From VRUE01 sp963816785 (GTDB lineage Bacteria; Actinomycetota; Thermoleophilia; Solirubrobacterales; 70-9), in NCBI GenBank assembly GCA_963816785.1, contig CAWFLL010000004.1:496001-560000 (forward strand): a DNA stretch of 64,000 bases. The letters run 5' to 3'. Shown piece after piece: positions 16,838-24,927 of this stretch. Both the position numbers and the translations under genes were made by a program. The notes under the pieces were generated by a model. The model was not told the DNA's origin and made no database searches. It saw only the letters and a program-made list of their open reading frames with translations. Within the stretch, counting starts at the first letter, position 1. Every line of letters begins with the position of its first letter.

Positions 16838-17749
16838 CTAAGCGGCGAGCCGAGTCGTCGAGGCGCCGTTGGCGTTGCCGTTGAGGAGGTCGAGGACGAC
16901 GCCCTCGCGCAGTCCACCCTTGCCGATCTGCAAGGGCTGCCCCAACAGCTCCGCGACCTTCTCCAGCAGCAGGACGCCGGTCGCGAGGATGCGAACCCGC
17001 TCGGGGTCGAGCTCGAAGCGCCTGGCCACATCTGCGGCGGGTTCGCCGACGAGGATGCGAATCCCGCGCTCGAGCGTCTCGTACTCGAGCACGGCGCCGA
17101 CCAGCCGGCGTAGCGAGGTGGCGCTGCCACCGACCGCGACGGCCTGGGAGGGGTGCTCGATTTCGACTCCCTCGAAGTTTGCGTCGATGCGGCCGCGGAT
17201 CTTGCGGATCTCGGCCGCCGACGGAGGGTCGGAGGAGATCAGCTCGTCGGCGAGGGTCCCGGAGCCGATCTGCCAGGAGCGAACCTGTTCGACGCCACCG
17301 GGGACGGTCCCCAATACGACCTCGGTCGAGCCGCCGCCGACGTCGACGACGCCGACCCGGCCGTCGACCGGATGACCCAGCGTTTTCGTCGCGCCGATGA
17401 AGGCGAGGCGGCCCTCCTCCTCCTCGCTGACGATTTCGACGGGGACCCCTGACGCCTCTTCGATCGCCGCCGCGACCGCGTCTGCGTTGCTCGCCTCCCG
17501 GACCGCGGCCGTCGCCACGGCGCGGATCGTCTCGGCGCCGAGCTCGCGCGCGAGGCGAACCTGGGTGGCGACGACGTCCGCCACCTCCGCGACCTTCTCC
17601 GGGACGATCGCGCCCTCGGCATCGAGCGCCTTGTTGATGCGCGTGTAGGCCCGCTGCTCCATCACCTTCTTGAGCTGACCGTCGACCGGTTCAGCGACGA
17701 GCACGCGCGTCGTATTCGACCCGATATCTATCGCCCCACAGAGCATCAC
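16838..17749 (-). CDS. ppx: Exopolyphosphatase (Ppx/GppA family)
   Basis: A 303-residue two-domain ASKHA-fold enzyme without the C-terminal HD domain of the long form. Conserved phosphate loops are AIDIGSNTTRVLVAE at the N-terminus and VVDVGGGSTEVVLG near residue 140; EIVSEEEEGRLAFIGA is the third signature. Ppx removes phosphate from polyphosphate ends; GppA-type members also act on pppGpp. Short actinobacterial members exist in both activities. Position between phoU and the CHAD genes favours polyphosphate turnover. It starts MMLCGAIDIG, 75 bases after phoU, with a strong hairpin in the gap. Confidence 0.88.
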   Translation of the reverse strand: MMLCGAIDIGSNTTRVLVAEPVDGQLKKVMEQRAYTRINKALDAEGAIVPEKVAEVADVVATQVRLARELGAETIRAVATAAVREASNADAVAAAIEEASGVPVEIVSEEEEGRLAFIGATKTLGHPVDGRVGVVDVGGGSTEVVLGTVPGGVEQVRSWQIGSGTLADELISSDPPSAAEIRKIRGRIDANFEGVEIEHPSQAVAVGGSATSLRRLVGAVLEYETLERGIRILVGEPAADVARRFELDPERVRILATGVLLLEKVAELLGQPLQIGKGGLREGVVLDLLNGNANGASTTRLAA

Positions 17750-17785
17750 TGACCTTCTCTCATCTTGTCAGACGTCCCGGACTCG

Positions 17786-17816
17786 TTCCCCCGGTCCTTC
17801 GCTCCTTCCGGGGGAA
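17786..17816 (-). terminator. Hairpin between phoU and ppx
   Basis: A perfect 9-base-pair inverted repeat (TTCCCCCGG at 17786-17794 and CCGGGGGAA at 17808-17816) around a 13-base loop. No T tract follows on the minus strand. It could weaken readthrough from pst-phoU into ppx-CHAD or protect the upstream mRNA. Confidence 0.5.
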
Positions 17817-17824
17817 GGGAACGG

Positions 17825-18523
17825 TCAGGGTCGCACCGGCTCGCCGGGATGCGATGCGTCCTCGAACTCGCGGAAGAGGCCGGTGACGACGAACGCAACC
17901 TGCTCGCCGATGTCGACCCCGTTGTCGCCGATCCGCTCGATCGCCCGCGCGGCGAGCAGCATCGTCATCGCCCACTCGCGCTTGTCCGGGTCGTCGCCGA
18001 TCGCCAGCGCCAGGCCAAAGCACTCGCGGTTGAGGTTGTCGACGACGTCGTCCTGGCGGACGAGGTCGCGCGCCATCTCCACGTTCCGCTCCTCGAATGA
18101 GCGCTTCGCCTGGGCGATCAGGGTGCGGGCCTGCTTGCCCATGGTCAGGATCCGCTTCACCATCTCCGCGTCCGCGGGGGGCTCGTTGCCGGTCAGGGGA
18201 ATCAGCTTGCAGATGTTCACGCACTGATCACCCATCCGCTCGACGTTCTTGAGGACGTGGAGCAGGGCGGAGATCAGGCGCAGGTCAGTGGCCACCGGCG
18301 CCTGCGTCGCCAGCAGCGTGATCAGCGCCTGGTGGACCTCCAGGTAGCGGCCGTCGATTCGGTCGTCATCGGCGATCACGATCTGTGCCAGCTCGACGTC
18401 CTGGTGCTCGACCGCCTCCAGGGTGCGGCTCAGGGCCGCGCTGACCAGGTCGATCCCGCCCAGGGCGCTGGACTCGAGCTGCTCGAGTTCCTCCTGGTAG
18501 TGGACCCTCGTCTGCTCCGCCAC
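17825..18523 (-). CDS. phoU: Phosphate transport system regulator PhoU
   Basis: A 232-residue helical protein with the two PhoU repeats. The first contains YLEVHQALITLLATQAPVATDLRLISALLHVLKNVERMGDQCVNI, the second the matching AIGDDPDKREWAMTMLLAARAIERIGDNGVDIGEQVAFVVTG. Acidic E-x-x-D positions that bind metal clusters are present in both. PhoU represses the Pho response when phosphate is ample, by contact with PstB and the histidine kinase in well-studied species. It follows pstB by 7 bases. No PhoR-type kinase gene is in the window. Confidence 0.93.
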   Translation of the reverse strand: MAEQTRVHYQEELEQLESSALGGIDLVSAALSRTLEAVEHQDVELAQIVIADDDRIDGRYLEVHQALITLLATQAPVATDLRLISALLHVLKNVERMGDQCVNICKLIPLTGNEPPADAEMVKRILTMGKQARTLIAQAKRSFEERNVEMARDLVRQDDVVDNLNRECFGLALAIGDDPDKREWAMTMLLAARAIERIGDNGVDIGEQVAFVVTGLFREFEDASHPGEPVRP

Positions 18524-18530
18524 CGGGCTC

Positions 18531-19418
18531 TCACCCGACCTTGCCCGAGACGTAGTCCTCCGTGCGTTTATTGCCGGGGTTGGTGAAGATCTTTTCGGTC
18601 TCGTCGTACTCGACCAGGCGCCCCCAGCGATTCTGCTCGTCGGCGTCCAGCTCGACCATCAGGAACGCGGTCCGGTCCGAGACCCGCGCGGCCTGCTGCA
18701 TGTTGTGGGTGACGATGACGATCGAGAACTCCTCCTTCAGCTCGACCATCAGGTCCTCGATCTTGCCGGTCGAGATCGGGTCGAGGGCCGAGCACGGCTC
18801 GTCCATCAGAATCGTGTCCGGCTGGACGGCGATGCAGCGGGCGATGCAGAGCCGCTGCTGCTGCCCGCCGGAGAGGCCGAAGGCGTTGTCGTCGAGGCGG
18901 TCCTTGACCTCGTCCCAGAGCGCCGCCCGGCGCAGCGCCTCCTCGACGGTCGCGTCGAGGTCCTCCTTGCGACCGAGCACCCGCGGGCCGAAGGCGACGT
19001 TGTCGTAGATCGACTTCGGGAACGGGTTCGGTTTCTGGAACACCATTCCGATCATCTTGCGGACCTGGACCGGATCGACGGTGCTCCCGTAGAGGTCCTC
19101 ACCGTGGTAGAGCAGCTCCCCATCGACCTCGGCCCCCGGGATCAGGTCGTTCATCCGGTTGAGGCAGCGGATCAGCGTGCTCTTGCCGCAGCCCGAGGGG
19201 CCGATCAGGGCGGTGACGTCGTTGCGGTGGATGTCCATCGAGATGTCCTTGACCGCAGGCACGCCGGCGTACTGGACCCCGACGCCCTTCAGCTCGAACA
19301 CCTTCTGCCGGATGCCGTCAGCTCCGTGATGAAATTCACCCGGGCGCACCGCGATCGCCGCCCGGGACGCGGCGGCCTCGCGGGTCTCGCGGCCTGTCCG
19401 GCCCTCGTCCTGTGCCAT
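18531..19418 (-). CDS. pstB: Phosphate ABC transporter ATP-binding protein PstB
   Basis: About 295 residues. ABC signatures are complete: Walker A IGPSGCGKST, the Q-loop region MVFQKPNPFPKSIYDNVAFGPR, signature LSGGQQQRLCIARCIA, Walker B TILMDEPCSALDP and H-loop IVTHNMQQA. The YYPSTGK-like specificity region and the closing FTNPGNKRTEDYVSGKVG are typical of PstB. The ATG at 19418 (MAQDEG) gives a 35-residue tail before the domain; a GTG at 19430 is an alternative. It powers high-affinity phosphate import with PstA and PstC. Confidence 0.94.
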   Translation of the reverse strand: MAQDEGRTGRETREAAASRAAIAVRPGEFHHGADGIRQKVFELKGVGVQYAGVPAVKDISMDIHRNDVTALIGPSGCGKSTLIRCLNRMNDLIPGAEVDGELLYHGEDLYGSTVDPVQVRKMIGMVFQKPNPFPKSIYDNVAFGPRVLGRKEDLDATVEEALRRAALWDEVKDRLDDNAFGLSGGQQQRLCIARCIAVQPDTILMDEPCSALDPISTGKIEDLMVELKEEFSIVIVTHNMQQAARVSDRTAFLMVELDADEQNRWGRLVEYDETEKIFTNPGNKRTEDYVSGKVG

Positions 19419-19440
19419 CTGCTCGCTCACCCTAGAGCAC

Positions 19441-20385
19441 CTACCACCTCTGCTCGTAACGATTTCGTAGCCAGATCGCAAACGAGTTCATCGCCAGCAG
19501 CACCACGAGCATCACGATGATCCCGGCGGCGGCAAGGGTCTGGAACTCCTCCTGGGGCCGCACCGCGTACTGGAAGATCTGCACGGGAAGCGCCGAGTAG
19601 CCGTCCGGGGAGAACGGCGTCGGGTCGAAGGTGACGAAGACCGTCGCGCCGACGAGCAGCAGCGGAGCCGCCTCCCCCAACGCGCGCGAGACCGCCAGGA
19701 TCACACCGGTGGCGATGCCCGGGACCGCGGCCGGCAGAACCTGGCTGCGGATCGTCTGCCACTTGGTGGCGCCGAGTGCGAGCGATCCCTGGCGGATCGA
19801 GTCCGGAACTGCCCGGATCGCCTCCCTGCCGGCGATGATCACCACCGGAAGGACGAGCAGGGCCAGGGTGAGCGAGCCGGCGGCGAGGATGAAGCCGAGG
19901 TCGAGCGGGCCGCGGACGATGAAGGCGAGGCCGAGGATTCCGTAGATGATCGAGGGCACCGCCGCGAGGTTCTGGATGTTGACCTCGATCACGCGGTTCC
20001 ACCATTTGGTCCCATCCGCGTACTCCTCGAGGTAGATCGCGGCGCCGACCCCGACCGGGACGACGAAGAGGATCACCCCGGCGATCAGCTCCAGCGACCC
20101 GATGATCGCCGGGCGGAAGCCGGCTTTGTCGGGGTTGATGGTCGAGGGGTTGTTGGTGAACAGGTCGGTGCTGAGCGCCGGGGCGCCTTTCGCCAGAGCC
20201 TGCGCAAGCAGCGCGACGAGGCCCGCCAGGGCGATCAGGATCGTGAGCAAGAGCAGGCCGGCGAAGGCGGTATTGAGGATGACGTCGCGGCGAGGCTGGT
20301 TGCCAAGCGCCGCCGCCACCGAGGCGCGGGCGCCGGCCGACGCGAGGCGGGCCCGCTCGGTCGGCATGCCGCCCGCCTCCATCAC
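19441..20385 (-). CDS. pstA: Phosphate ABC transporter permease PstA
   Basis: A 314-residue permease with about six membrane helices, beginning with LNTAFAGLLLLTILIALAGLVALLAQAL. The coupling-helix region is AIRAVPDSIRQGSLALGATKWQTIRSQVLPAAVPGIATG, followed by SRALGEAAPLLLVGA as in PstA proteins. It starts with GTG (or the ATG directly behind it) overlapping the pstC stop codon, so the two permease subunits are translationally coupled. Confidence 0.93.
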   Translation of the reverse strand: MMEAGGMPTERARLASAGARASVAAALGNQPRRDVILNTAFAGLLLLTILIALAGLVALLAQALAKGAPALSTDLFTNNPSTINPDKAGFRPAIIGSLELIAGVILFVVPVGVGAAIYLEEYADGTKWWNRVIEVNIQNLAAVPSIIYGILGLAFIVRGPLDLGFILAAGSLTLALLVLPVVIIAGREAIRAVPDSIRQGSLALGATKWQTIRSQVLPAAVPGIATGVILAVSRALGEAAPLLLVGATVFVTFDPTPFSPDGYSALPVQIFQYAVRPQEEFQTLAAAGIIVMLVVLLAMNSFAIWLRNRYEQRW

Positions 20386-21344
20386 TCGTACACCTCGCGG
20401 TACCTCCGCACCAGCCTGATGCTGATCAGGTTCATCACGAGAGTCAGCACGAAGAGCAGGGTGCCGACCGCGAACACGGATTTGTAGTCGAGCGATCCAG
20501 TTGAGATATCACCGGTCGCGGTGACGCCGATGTAGGCGGTCATCGCCTGGATCGCTTCGACCGGGTTGAAGGTGAAGTTGGGGGTGGAGCCGGCGGCGAG
20601 AAGGACGATCATCGTCTCACCGACGGCGCGCGAGATGGCCAGCACGATCGACGCGGCGATCCCGGAGAGCGCGGCGGGGAAGACGACTTTCGTTGCCACC
20701 TTCATCTTGGTCGCGCCCATCGCGTAGGCCCCCTCGCGCAGGCCGCTCGGCACCGCCGACATCGCGTCCTCGGAGATCGAGGCGATGATCGGGACGATCA
20801 TCAGCCCGATCCCGAGGGCTGCGGCGAGGGCCATAAACGGTTTCCCCGCCGCGCCGCCGAGGAGGTCCCCCGGCCAGAATCGCTGGATGATCTCGGGGAG
20901 GATGAAGCTGGCCGCGAAGAAGCCGATCGCCACCGTCGGAATGCCGGCGAGGATCTCGAGCACAGGCTTCAGCGTCTTGCGGACCCGGGGCGCCGCGTAC
21001 TCGCTCAGGTAGATCGCCGCTCCGAGCCCGATCGGTATCGCGAACAGCATCGCCCAGAGCGCGACGTTGAGCGTGCCCGCGACTATCGCCAGGACGCCGA
21101 AGCTGGGCGGTTCGAACTGCGGGGTCCAGTCGGTGCCGAAGAGAAACTGGTCGAGTGGGACGATTTCGAAGAAGCCGATCGTCGGCCCGATCAGCGAGAT
21201 CACGATCGCGGTTGTCGTGACCACCGAGAGGATCCCGCAGAGGGCGAGAAGGCCCTGGATCACCTTCTCGCCGTAGCGGGGACTGGAGGCCTGGAGCCGG
21301 CGGGGCGGCCCGCCGCCGGCTCCAGGTGCTGAACTGGCCTCCAT
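20382..21344 (-). CDS. pstC: Phosphate ABC transporter permease PstC
   Basis: A 320-residue permease. It has the PstC-type long periplasmic loop after helix 1 (FEIVPLDQFLFGTDWTPQFEPP), the AIYLSEYAAPRVRKTLKPVLEILAGIPTVAIGF stretch, and the coupling loop SAVPSGLREGAYAMGATKMKVATKVVFPAALSGI. SRAVGETMIVLLAAG is the conserved helix after it. It lies 18 bases after pstS in the pstSCAB-phoU operon. Confidence 0.93.
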   Translation of the reverse strand: MEASSAPGAGGGPPRRLQASSPRYGEKVIQGLLALCGILSVVTTTAIVISLIGPTIGFFEIVPLDQFLFGTDWTPQFEPPSFGVLAIVAGTLNVALWAMLFAIPIGLGAAIYLSEYAAPRVRKTLKPVLEILAGIPTVAIGFFAASFILPEIIQRFWPGDLLGGAAGKPFMALAAALGIGLMIVPIIASISEDAMSAVPSGLREGAYAMGATKMKVATKVVFPAALSGIAASIVLAISRAVGETMIVLLAAGSTPNFTFNPVEAIQAMTAYIGVTATGDISTGSLDYKSVFAVGTLLFVLTLVMNLISIRLVRRYREVYE

Positions 21345-21362
21345 GCGCTCCCTGGGCCCGTC

Positions 21363-22322
21363 CTAGCCGAGTTTGGCCGCCGCGTCCTGAGACGCTTCCA
21401 GCTGTTCTTCGGTCAGCGGGATGAACCCGACCGATTCGGCGATTTCGTTGACGTTTTCGAGGTAGAAGTCGACGAATGCCTTGACGGCCGGTTCTTCCAG
21501 CGCTTCGTCGCTCGGATAGATGAACAGCGGCCGGCTCAGCGGCACGTAGCTACCATCCTGCGCGGTTTCGGCCGAGGGCGCGACGCAGCCCTTGCCGCCA
21601 TCGACTTCGAGCGCCTTCAGCGAGCCTTCGTTCTCCTGGTAGAAGGAGTAGCCGAAGTAGCCCATCCCGCCCGGCGACCCCTCGACTCCGGTGACCGTCG
21701 CGTTGTCGTTCTCGCCGACGTTGTTGTAGTCCTTGCGCGAGGCGCCCTCTTCACCGTTGATTTCTTCGGTGAAGTAGTCGAAGGTCCCGGAATCCGTGCC
21801 GGGGCCGAACAGGGCGAGGTCCTCGTCGAATTCCTCTTTCAAACCGGGAACTTCGCTCCAGTTGGAGAGCTTCGATTTCGGCCCCCAGATCGCGCTCAGC
21901 TGATCGACGGTGAGGCAGGTGACCGGGTTTTCGGGATTGACGACGACGGTGAGGGCGTCGGTCGCGACCCGCACTTTCTCGTATTTGATCCCGTTCTTTT
22001 TGCACGCTTCGACCTCTTCGGGCTCGATTTCACGCGAGGCGTCGGAGATGGCCGTCTCGCCGGCGCAGAATTTTTCGAAGCCGCCGCCGGTGCCGGAGGT
22101 CCCAACCGTCACCTTCACACCCGAGTTTTCGGCCTGGAATTCCTCGGCGACCGCTTCGGACAGAGGTCCGACGGTGCTCGACCCGTCGATCCGGATCGTG
22201 CCCGAGAGATCGCCGCCACCACTCCCACCGCCGGTCGTATCTTCGCCGTCGCCGCACGCCGCCACCCCAAAGGCCAGGACGGATGCGGAGGCAATGACCA
22301 TGAGCCACTTAGAGCTAGTCAC
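21363..22322 (-). CDS. pstS: Phosphate-binding lipoprotein PstS
   Basis: A 319-residue extracytoplasmic phosphate-binding protein. The N-terminus WLMVIASASVLAFGVAAC is a lipoprotein signal with a lipidated Cys near residue 23, then a Gly/Ser linker. Phosphate-binding segments are IRIDGSSTVGPLSEAVAEEF, VGTSGTGGGFEKFCAGETAISDASREI and ALFGPGTDSGTFDYFTEEI. The GTG start at 22322 is supported by AAGGAGA at 22327-22333. First gene of the pst operon, preceded by a PhoP-box-like pair and an inverted repeat. The gene uses many GAA codons for Glu, slightly unlike its neighbours. Confidence 0.95.
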   Translation of the reverse strand: MTSSKWLMVIASASVLAFGVAACGDGEDTTGGGSGGGDLSGTIRIDGSSTVGPLSEAVAEEFQAENSGVKVTVGTSGTGGGFEKFCAGETAISDASREIEPEEVEACKKNGIKYEKVRVATDALTVVVNPENPVTCLTVDQLSAIWGPKSKLSNWSEVPGLKEEFDEDLALFGPGTDSGTFDYFTEEINGEEGASRKDYNNVGENDNATVTGVEGSPGGMGYFGYSFYQENEGSLKALEVDGGKGCVAPSAETAQDGSYVPLSRPLFIYPSDEALEEPAVKAFVDFYLENVNEIAESVGFIPLTEEQLEASQDAAAKLG

Positions 22323-22399
22323 GCTGTCTCCTTCTGGTTTGGTTCACTCCGATTACCGGCCGTGGTGCCGGATGCCGTGGCAACACTCTCAGCGACCTC

Positions 22400-22414
22400 G
22401 TAACAGCTTGTTAC
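22400..22414. promoter_or_regulatory. Inverted repeat upstream of pstS
   Basis: GTAACA and TGTTAC form a perfect 6-base inverted repeat with a 3-base spacer, 78-92 bases upstream of the pstS start. It could be a second operator or a core-promoter-proximal site. No regulator is assigned. Confidence 0.4.
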
Positions 22415-22429
22415 CCGCCTGTATCGGGA

Positions 22430-22447
22430 ATGTGAAAAAGATGTAAA
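22430..22447 (-). promoter_or_regulatory. PhoP-box-like direct repeat upstream of pstS
   Basis: On the plus strand GTGAA at 22432 and GTAAA at 22443 are 11 bases apart; read toward pstS this is TTTACAT-CTTT-TTCACAT. The two 7-mers with a 4-base spacer have the geometry of Pho boxes. About 108 bases upstream of the pstS start. Confidence 0.7.
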
Positions 22448-22470
22448 AGCCCAGGATCCAACGGCTGAGC

Positions 22471-22797
22471 TCAACCATCGGGAGAGAAGCGATAGCCGAT
22501 CCCGTTGTGGGTGTGGATCAGGTCGACCCCGGGGAGCGCCTCGCCGAGCTTCGAGCGCAGGCGGCTGACGTAGACGTCGACCGAGCGGTCGTCACGGCGC
22601 GGCTCGCCACCCCAGATCTCGGCGTAGAGCTCCTCGCGGGTCATGATCCGCTGCGGGTGGGCCGCGAGCGTGCTCAACATCTGCAGCTCGCGTACCGTCA
22701 GGCTCAGTGGCCGGCCGTCGACCAGGGCCGCATGCTCCTCGGGCCTGATCTCGAGGCGCGGGGACTGAGCCTTGATCCGTCCGATGTCGCCGACCAT
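22471..22797 (-). CDS. Stand-alone OmpR/PhoB-type winged-helix DNA-binding protein
   Basis: A 108-residue protein that is almost only a PhoB/OmpR C-terminal domain: a short strand region (RLEIRPEEHAALVDGRPLSLTVRELQML), the recognition part RIMTREELYAEIWGGEPRRDDRSVDVYVSRLRSKLGE, and the wing IHTHNGIGYRFSPDG. No receiver domain precedes it, and the upstream frame shows no lost one. Three PhoP-box-like repeats lie about 47 bases upstream, so it is probably under the same control as pst and may compete for or reinforce binding at the same operators. It lies between pstS and the full-length regulator. Confidence 0.8.
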   Translation of the reverse strand: MVGDIGRIKAQSPRLEIRPEEHAALVDGRPLSLTVRELQMLSTLAAHPQRIMTREELYAEIWGGEPRRDDRSVDVYVSRLRSKLGEALPGVDLIHTHNGIGYRFSPDG

Positions 22798-22843
22798 CGC
22801 CAGTCGAGCATTGCGCCGACCGTCGGTGCAGCCGTTATCCCCG

Positions 22844-22871
22844 CGTGAAGCTCTTGTGAACGGTTTGTAAA
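22844..22871 (-). promoter_or_regulatory. Three-unit PhoP-box-like operator
   Basis: GTGAA at 22845, GTGAA at 22856 and GTAAA at 22867 on the plus strand, each 11 bases apart. Oriented toward the stand-alone winged-helix gene, which starts at 22797, and located just beyond the end of the full response regulator gene. Confidence 0.7.
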
Positions 22872-22893
22872 GGAACAGGCCGAGACGCCGTGA

Positions 22894-23694
22894 TCAGGAG
22901 GCGACGGCCCGTTCGCGCTTGGCGGCGAGCAGGTCGGTGACCGGCTCGGACTCCGGCACGACCTCCGCATCGCCGCCCGCAACCGGTTCCGGGTCGAACC
23001 TGTAGCCAACTCCGAAGTGAGTGTGGATGTACTGCCAGCCCGGCGAGCGCTTCTCAAGCTTCTGGCGCAACTTGCGGATGAAGACGTCGACAGAGCGATC
23101 GCCGTGCGCCATCGCGTATCCCCAGACCCGCTGGTAGATCGCCTCGCGCTCCAGCACCTGGCCCTCGGATTCGGCGAGCAGCTGCAGGAGCTCGAACTCG
23201 CGCCGGGTCAGGTCGAGGCTGCCGCCCGCGACAAAGGCCTGGAAGCGGTCGGCGCGGATCTCCAGCTCTCCGGCCACGACAGGCCCGGCCTCGAGCTGGG
23301 GGCGAGAGCGGCGCCGGCGCCGCAGCACCGCCTCGATCCTCGCCACGACCTCTTCGGGGTGACAGGGCTTGCCGACCCAGTCATCGACCCCGAGGCGCAG
23401 ACCGCGCACCCGCTGGGCGACGGTCGAGCGTTCGGTGCAGACGATCACGCCGAGGTCGGGGAGCATCCCGCAGACCCGCTCCAGGTAGCTCCAGCCGTCT
23501 TCCCCCAGCACCGCGGGGTCGAGGAGGAGCGCGTTCAACTTCATCGCCACCAGCTCCTCGAGAGGGATCGCGCCGGCCAGGGTCCGCTGCTGCCAGCCCG
23601 CCGCCTCGGTGCGTTTCGACAGCACCGTGACGAAACCGCTGTCGTCATCGATAACCGCGAGCCTGATGGTCTGCTGAGTATTCAAAAGAGCCAC
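22894..23694 (-). CDS. OmpR/PhoB family response regulator
   Basis: About 267 residues. The receiver domain has the acidic pair in AVIDDDSG, the phospho-acceptor Asp in LNALLLDPAV, and the conserved Lys in GVDDWVGKPCHPEEVVARIEAVL. The winged helix follows: LDLTRREFELLQLLAESEGQVLEREAIYQRVWGYAMAHGDRSVDVFIRKLRQKLE and IHTHFGVGYRFDPE. A GTG at 23694 gives the usual short lead into the receiver; a GTG at 23751 is an alternative. Neighbouring pst genes and 11-bp repeats make it the best candidate PhoP/PhoB of this organism. No partner kinase is encoded nearby. Confidence 0.85.
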   Translation of the reverse strand: MALLNTQQTIRLAVIDDDSGFVTVLSKRTEAAGWQQRTLAGAIPLEELVAMKLNALLLDPAVLGEDGWSYLERVCGMLPDLGVIVCTERSTVAQRVRGLRLGVDDWVGKPCHPEEVVARIEAVLRRRRRSRPQLEAGPVVAGELEIRADRFQAFVAGGSLDLTRREFELLQLLAESEGQVLEREAIYQRVWGYAMAHGDRSVDVFIRKLRQKLEKRSPGWQYIHTHFGVGYRFDPEPVAGGDAEVVPESEPVTDLLAAKRERAVAS

Positions 23695-23780
23695 ATTCCT
23701 GCGAGACCCTGCGTCGCTCGGGCAGGAGGCGGCACGATTGTATGCACCCACGACGACGGCCCGCTGGCCAGAGTGCCTGC

Positions 23781-23797
23781 GTTCACGGAATTTTCAC
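23781..23797 (+). promoter_or_regulatory. PhoP-box-like pair facing right
   Basis: TTCAC at 23782 and TTCAC at 23793 are 11 bases apart on the plus strand. This is the opposite orientation to the other sites, so it points away from the regulator gene toward 23.8-23.95 kb, where a terminator but no protein gene is seen. It could also act on the regulator gene 87 bases away. Confidence 0.55.
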
Positions 23798-23913
23798 AGG
23801 AGTCCGTCCCAAATTGGGCGAAAGCCGCCGTTCGGGCTTCTCTGGATGTTCACCCCGCGCCAGGCACGCGGCGGCAGACTTCGAACCCTCACGAGACTCC
23901 TCTCTGTCTCCCC

Positions 23914-23948
23914 GCGAACGGCCCACTGCCCCGGGCCGTTCGCTTTTT
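23914..23948 (+). terminator. Intrinsic terminator, plus strand
   Basis: A perfect 11-base-pair stem (GCGAACGGCCC at 23914-23924 and GGGCCGTTCGC at 23933-23943) with an 8-base loop, followed directly by TTTTT at 23944-23948. On the minus strand there is no T tract, so it ends a rightward transcript. The flanking genes both run leftward, which implies a short RNA starting within 23.75-23.9 kb. The 292-base gap 23695-23986 otherwise holds the box at 23781. Confidence 0.7.
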
Positions 23949-23986
23949 CTATACCGGCATCTGCTCCGCCATGCCGGGGACCTATC

Positions 23987-24823
23987 TCAGGTCGGGGAGA
24001 CGGCGCCGGTGGCGAGCAGAAGCAGTATCAGCAGACCGAGGAGGACCCGGTAGGCGATGAAGATCGAGTAGTTGTGGTGCGCGATGTAGCGCAGGAGCCA
24101 GGCGATGGCGAGGAATGCGACGGCGAAGCTCACCACCGTGGCGACGATCGTCGGCCCCCACCCGACCCCGCTCGAGATGCTGCTGAACTCTCCGATCCCC
24201 TCGAGAATCGCGGCGCCGGTCAGGGCGGGGACCGCGAGGAAGAACGACAATCGCGTCACCGCGATGCGATCGATTTCGCGCAACAGGCCGGCGGACATCG
24301 TCGCCCCCGATCGCGAGACACCGGGAATCAGCGCCAGGCACTGGACGATGCCGATGATCAGGGTATCGAGCCAGGTGACGTCGGACTCATGCCTCCGCAG
24401 CGTGGCTCGGCTGTCGGCGTACCACATGGCCCCGCTCCACAGGATCAGCGCCCAGGCGACGACCCAGAGGCTTCGCAGCGTCGTCTCGATCTGGTCCTTG
24501 AAGGCGATGCCGACGATCACGATCGGGATCGATCCGATGATCACCGCCCAGGCGAAACGGTAGTCGCCGCCGTCGCGCTGTGCCGGGTTCACGAGCCCGC
24601 GGAACCAGGCGCCGCCCATCCTCACGACATCACGACGGAGGAAGAGAAGGGTCGCGGCGATGGCCCCGACCTGGATGATCGCCGTGAAGGCGGTGATTTC
24701 GGGATCGTCGGTCGCGTGGCCGAGAAGCGCCTCGAGGACCGTCAGGTGGCCCGTGCTCGAGACCGGCAGGAACTCGGTGAACCCCTCCACCACACCGAAG
24801 AGAACGGCTTCCCACCAATCCAT
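23987..24823 (-). CDS. uppP: Undecaprenyl-diphosphatase UppP (BacA)
   Basis: A 278-residue integral membrane protein. The catalytic motifs are near the start, EGFTEFLPVSSTGHL, and in the second half, LALIPGVSRSGATM, both hallmarks of the BacA-type phosphatase. About eight hydrophobic helices are visible. It removes a phosphate from undecaprenyl diphosphate outside the membrane, recycling the lipid carrier for peptidoglycan and other polymers. A monocistronic gene; length matches the family. Confidence 0.95.
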   Translation of the reverse strand: MDWWEAVLFGVVEGFTEFLPVSSTGHLTVLEALLGHATDDPEITAFTAIIQVGAIAATLLFLRRDVVRMGGAWFRGLVNPAQRDGGDYRFAWAVIIGSIPIVIVGIAFKDQIETTLRSLWVVAWALILWSGAMWYADSRATLRRHESDVTWLDTLIIGIVQCLALIPGVSRSGATMSAGLLREIDRIAVTRLSFFLAVPALTGAAILEGIGEFSSISSGVGWGPTIVATVVSFAVAFLAIAWLLRYIAHHNYSIFIAYRVLLGLLILLLLATGAVSPT

Positions 24824-24927
24824 CTACTCGACGCCCCGCCGTCTATCGTCGAGAAGCCGCCGCCGCCCCCGGTTCATCGGCCCAAGCCTACGGGGAGCTG
24901 CAGCGACACGCCTGGAGGTGCGCTAGA

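Noticed and set aside
23875..23905. Possible tRNA T-loop (TTCGAACCC)
   Set aside because: No matching five-base stem or acceptor stem could be found on either strand.
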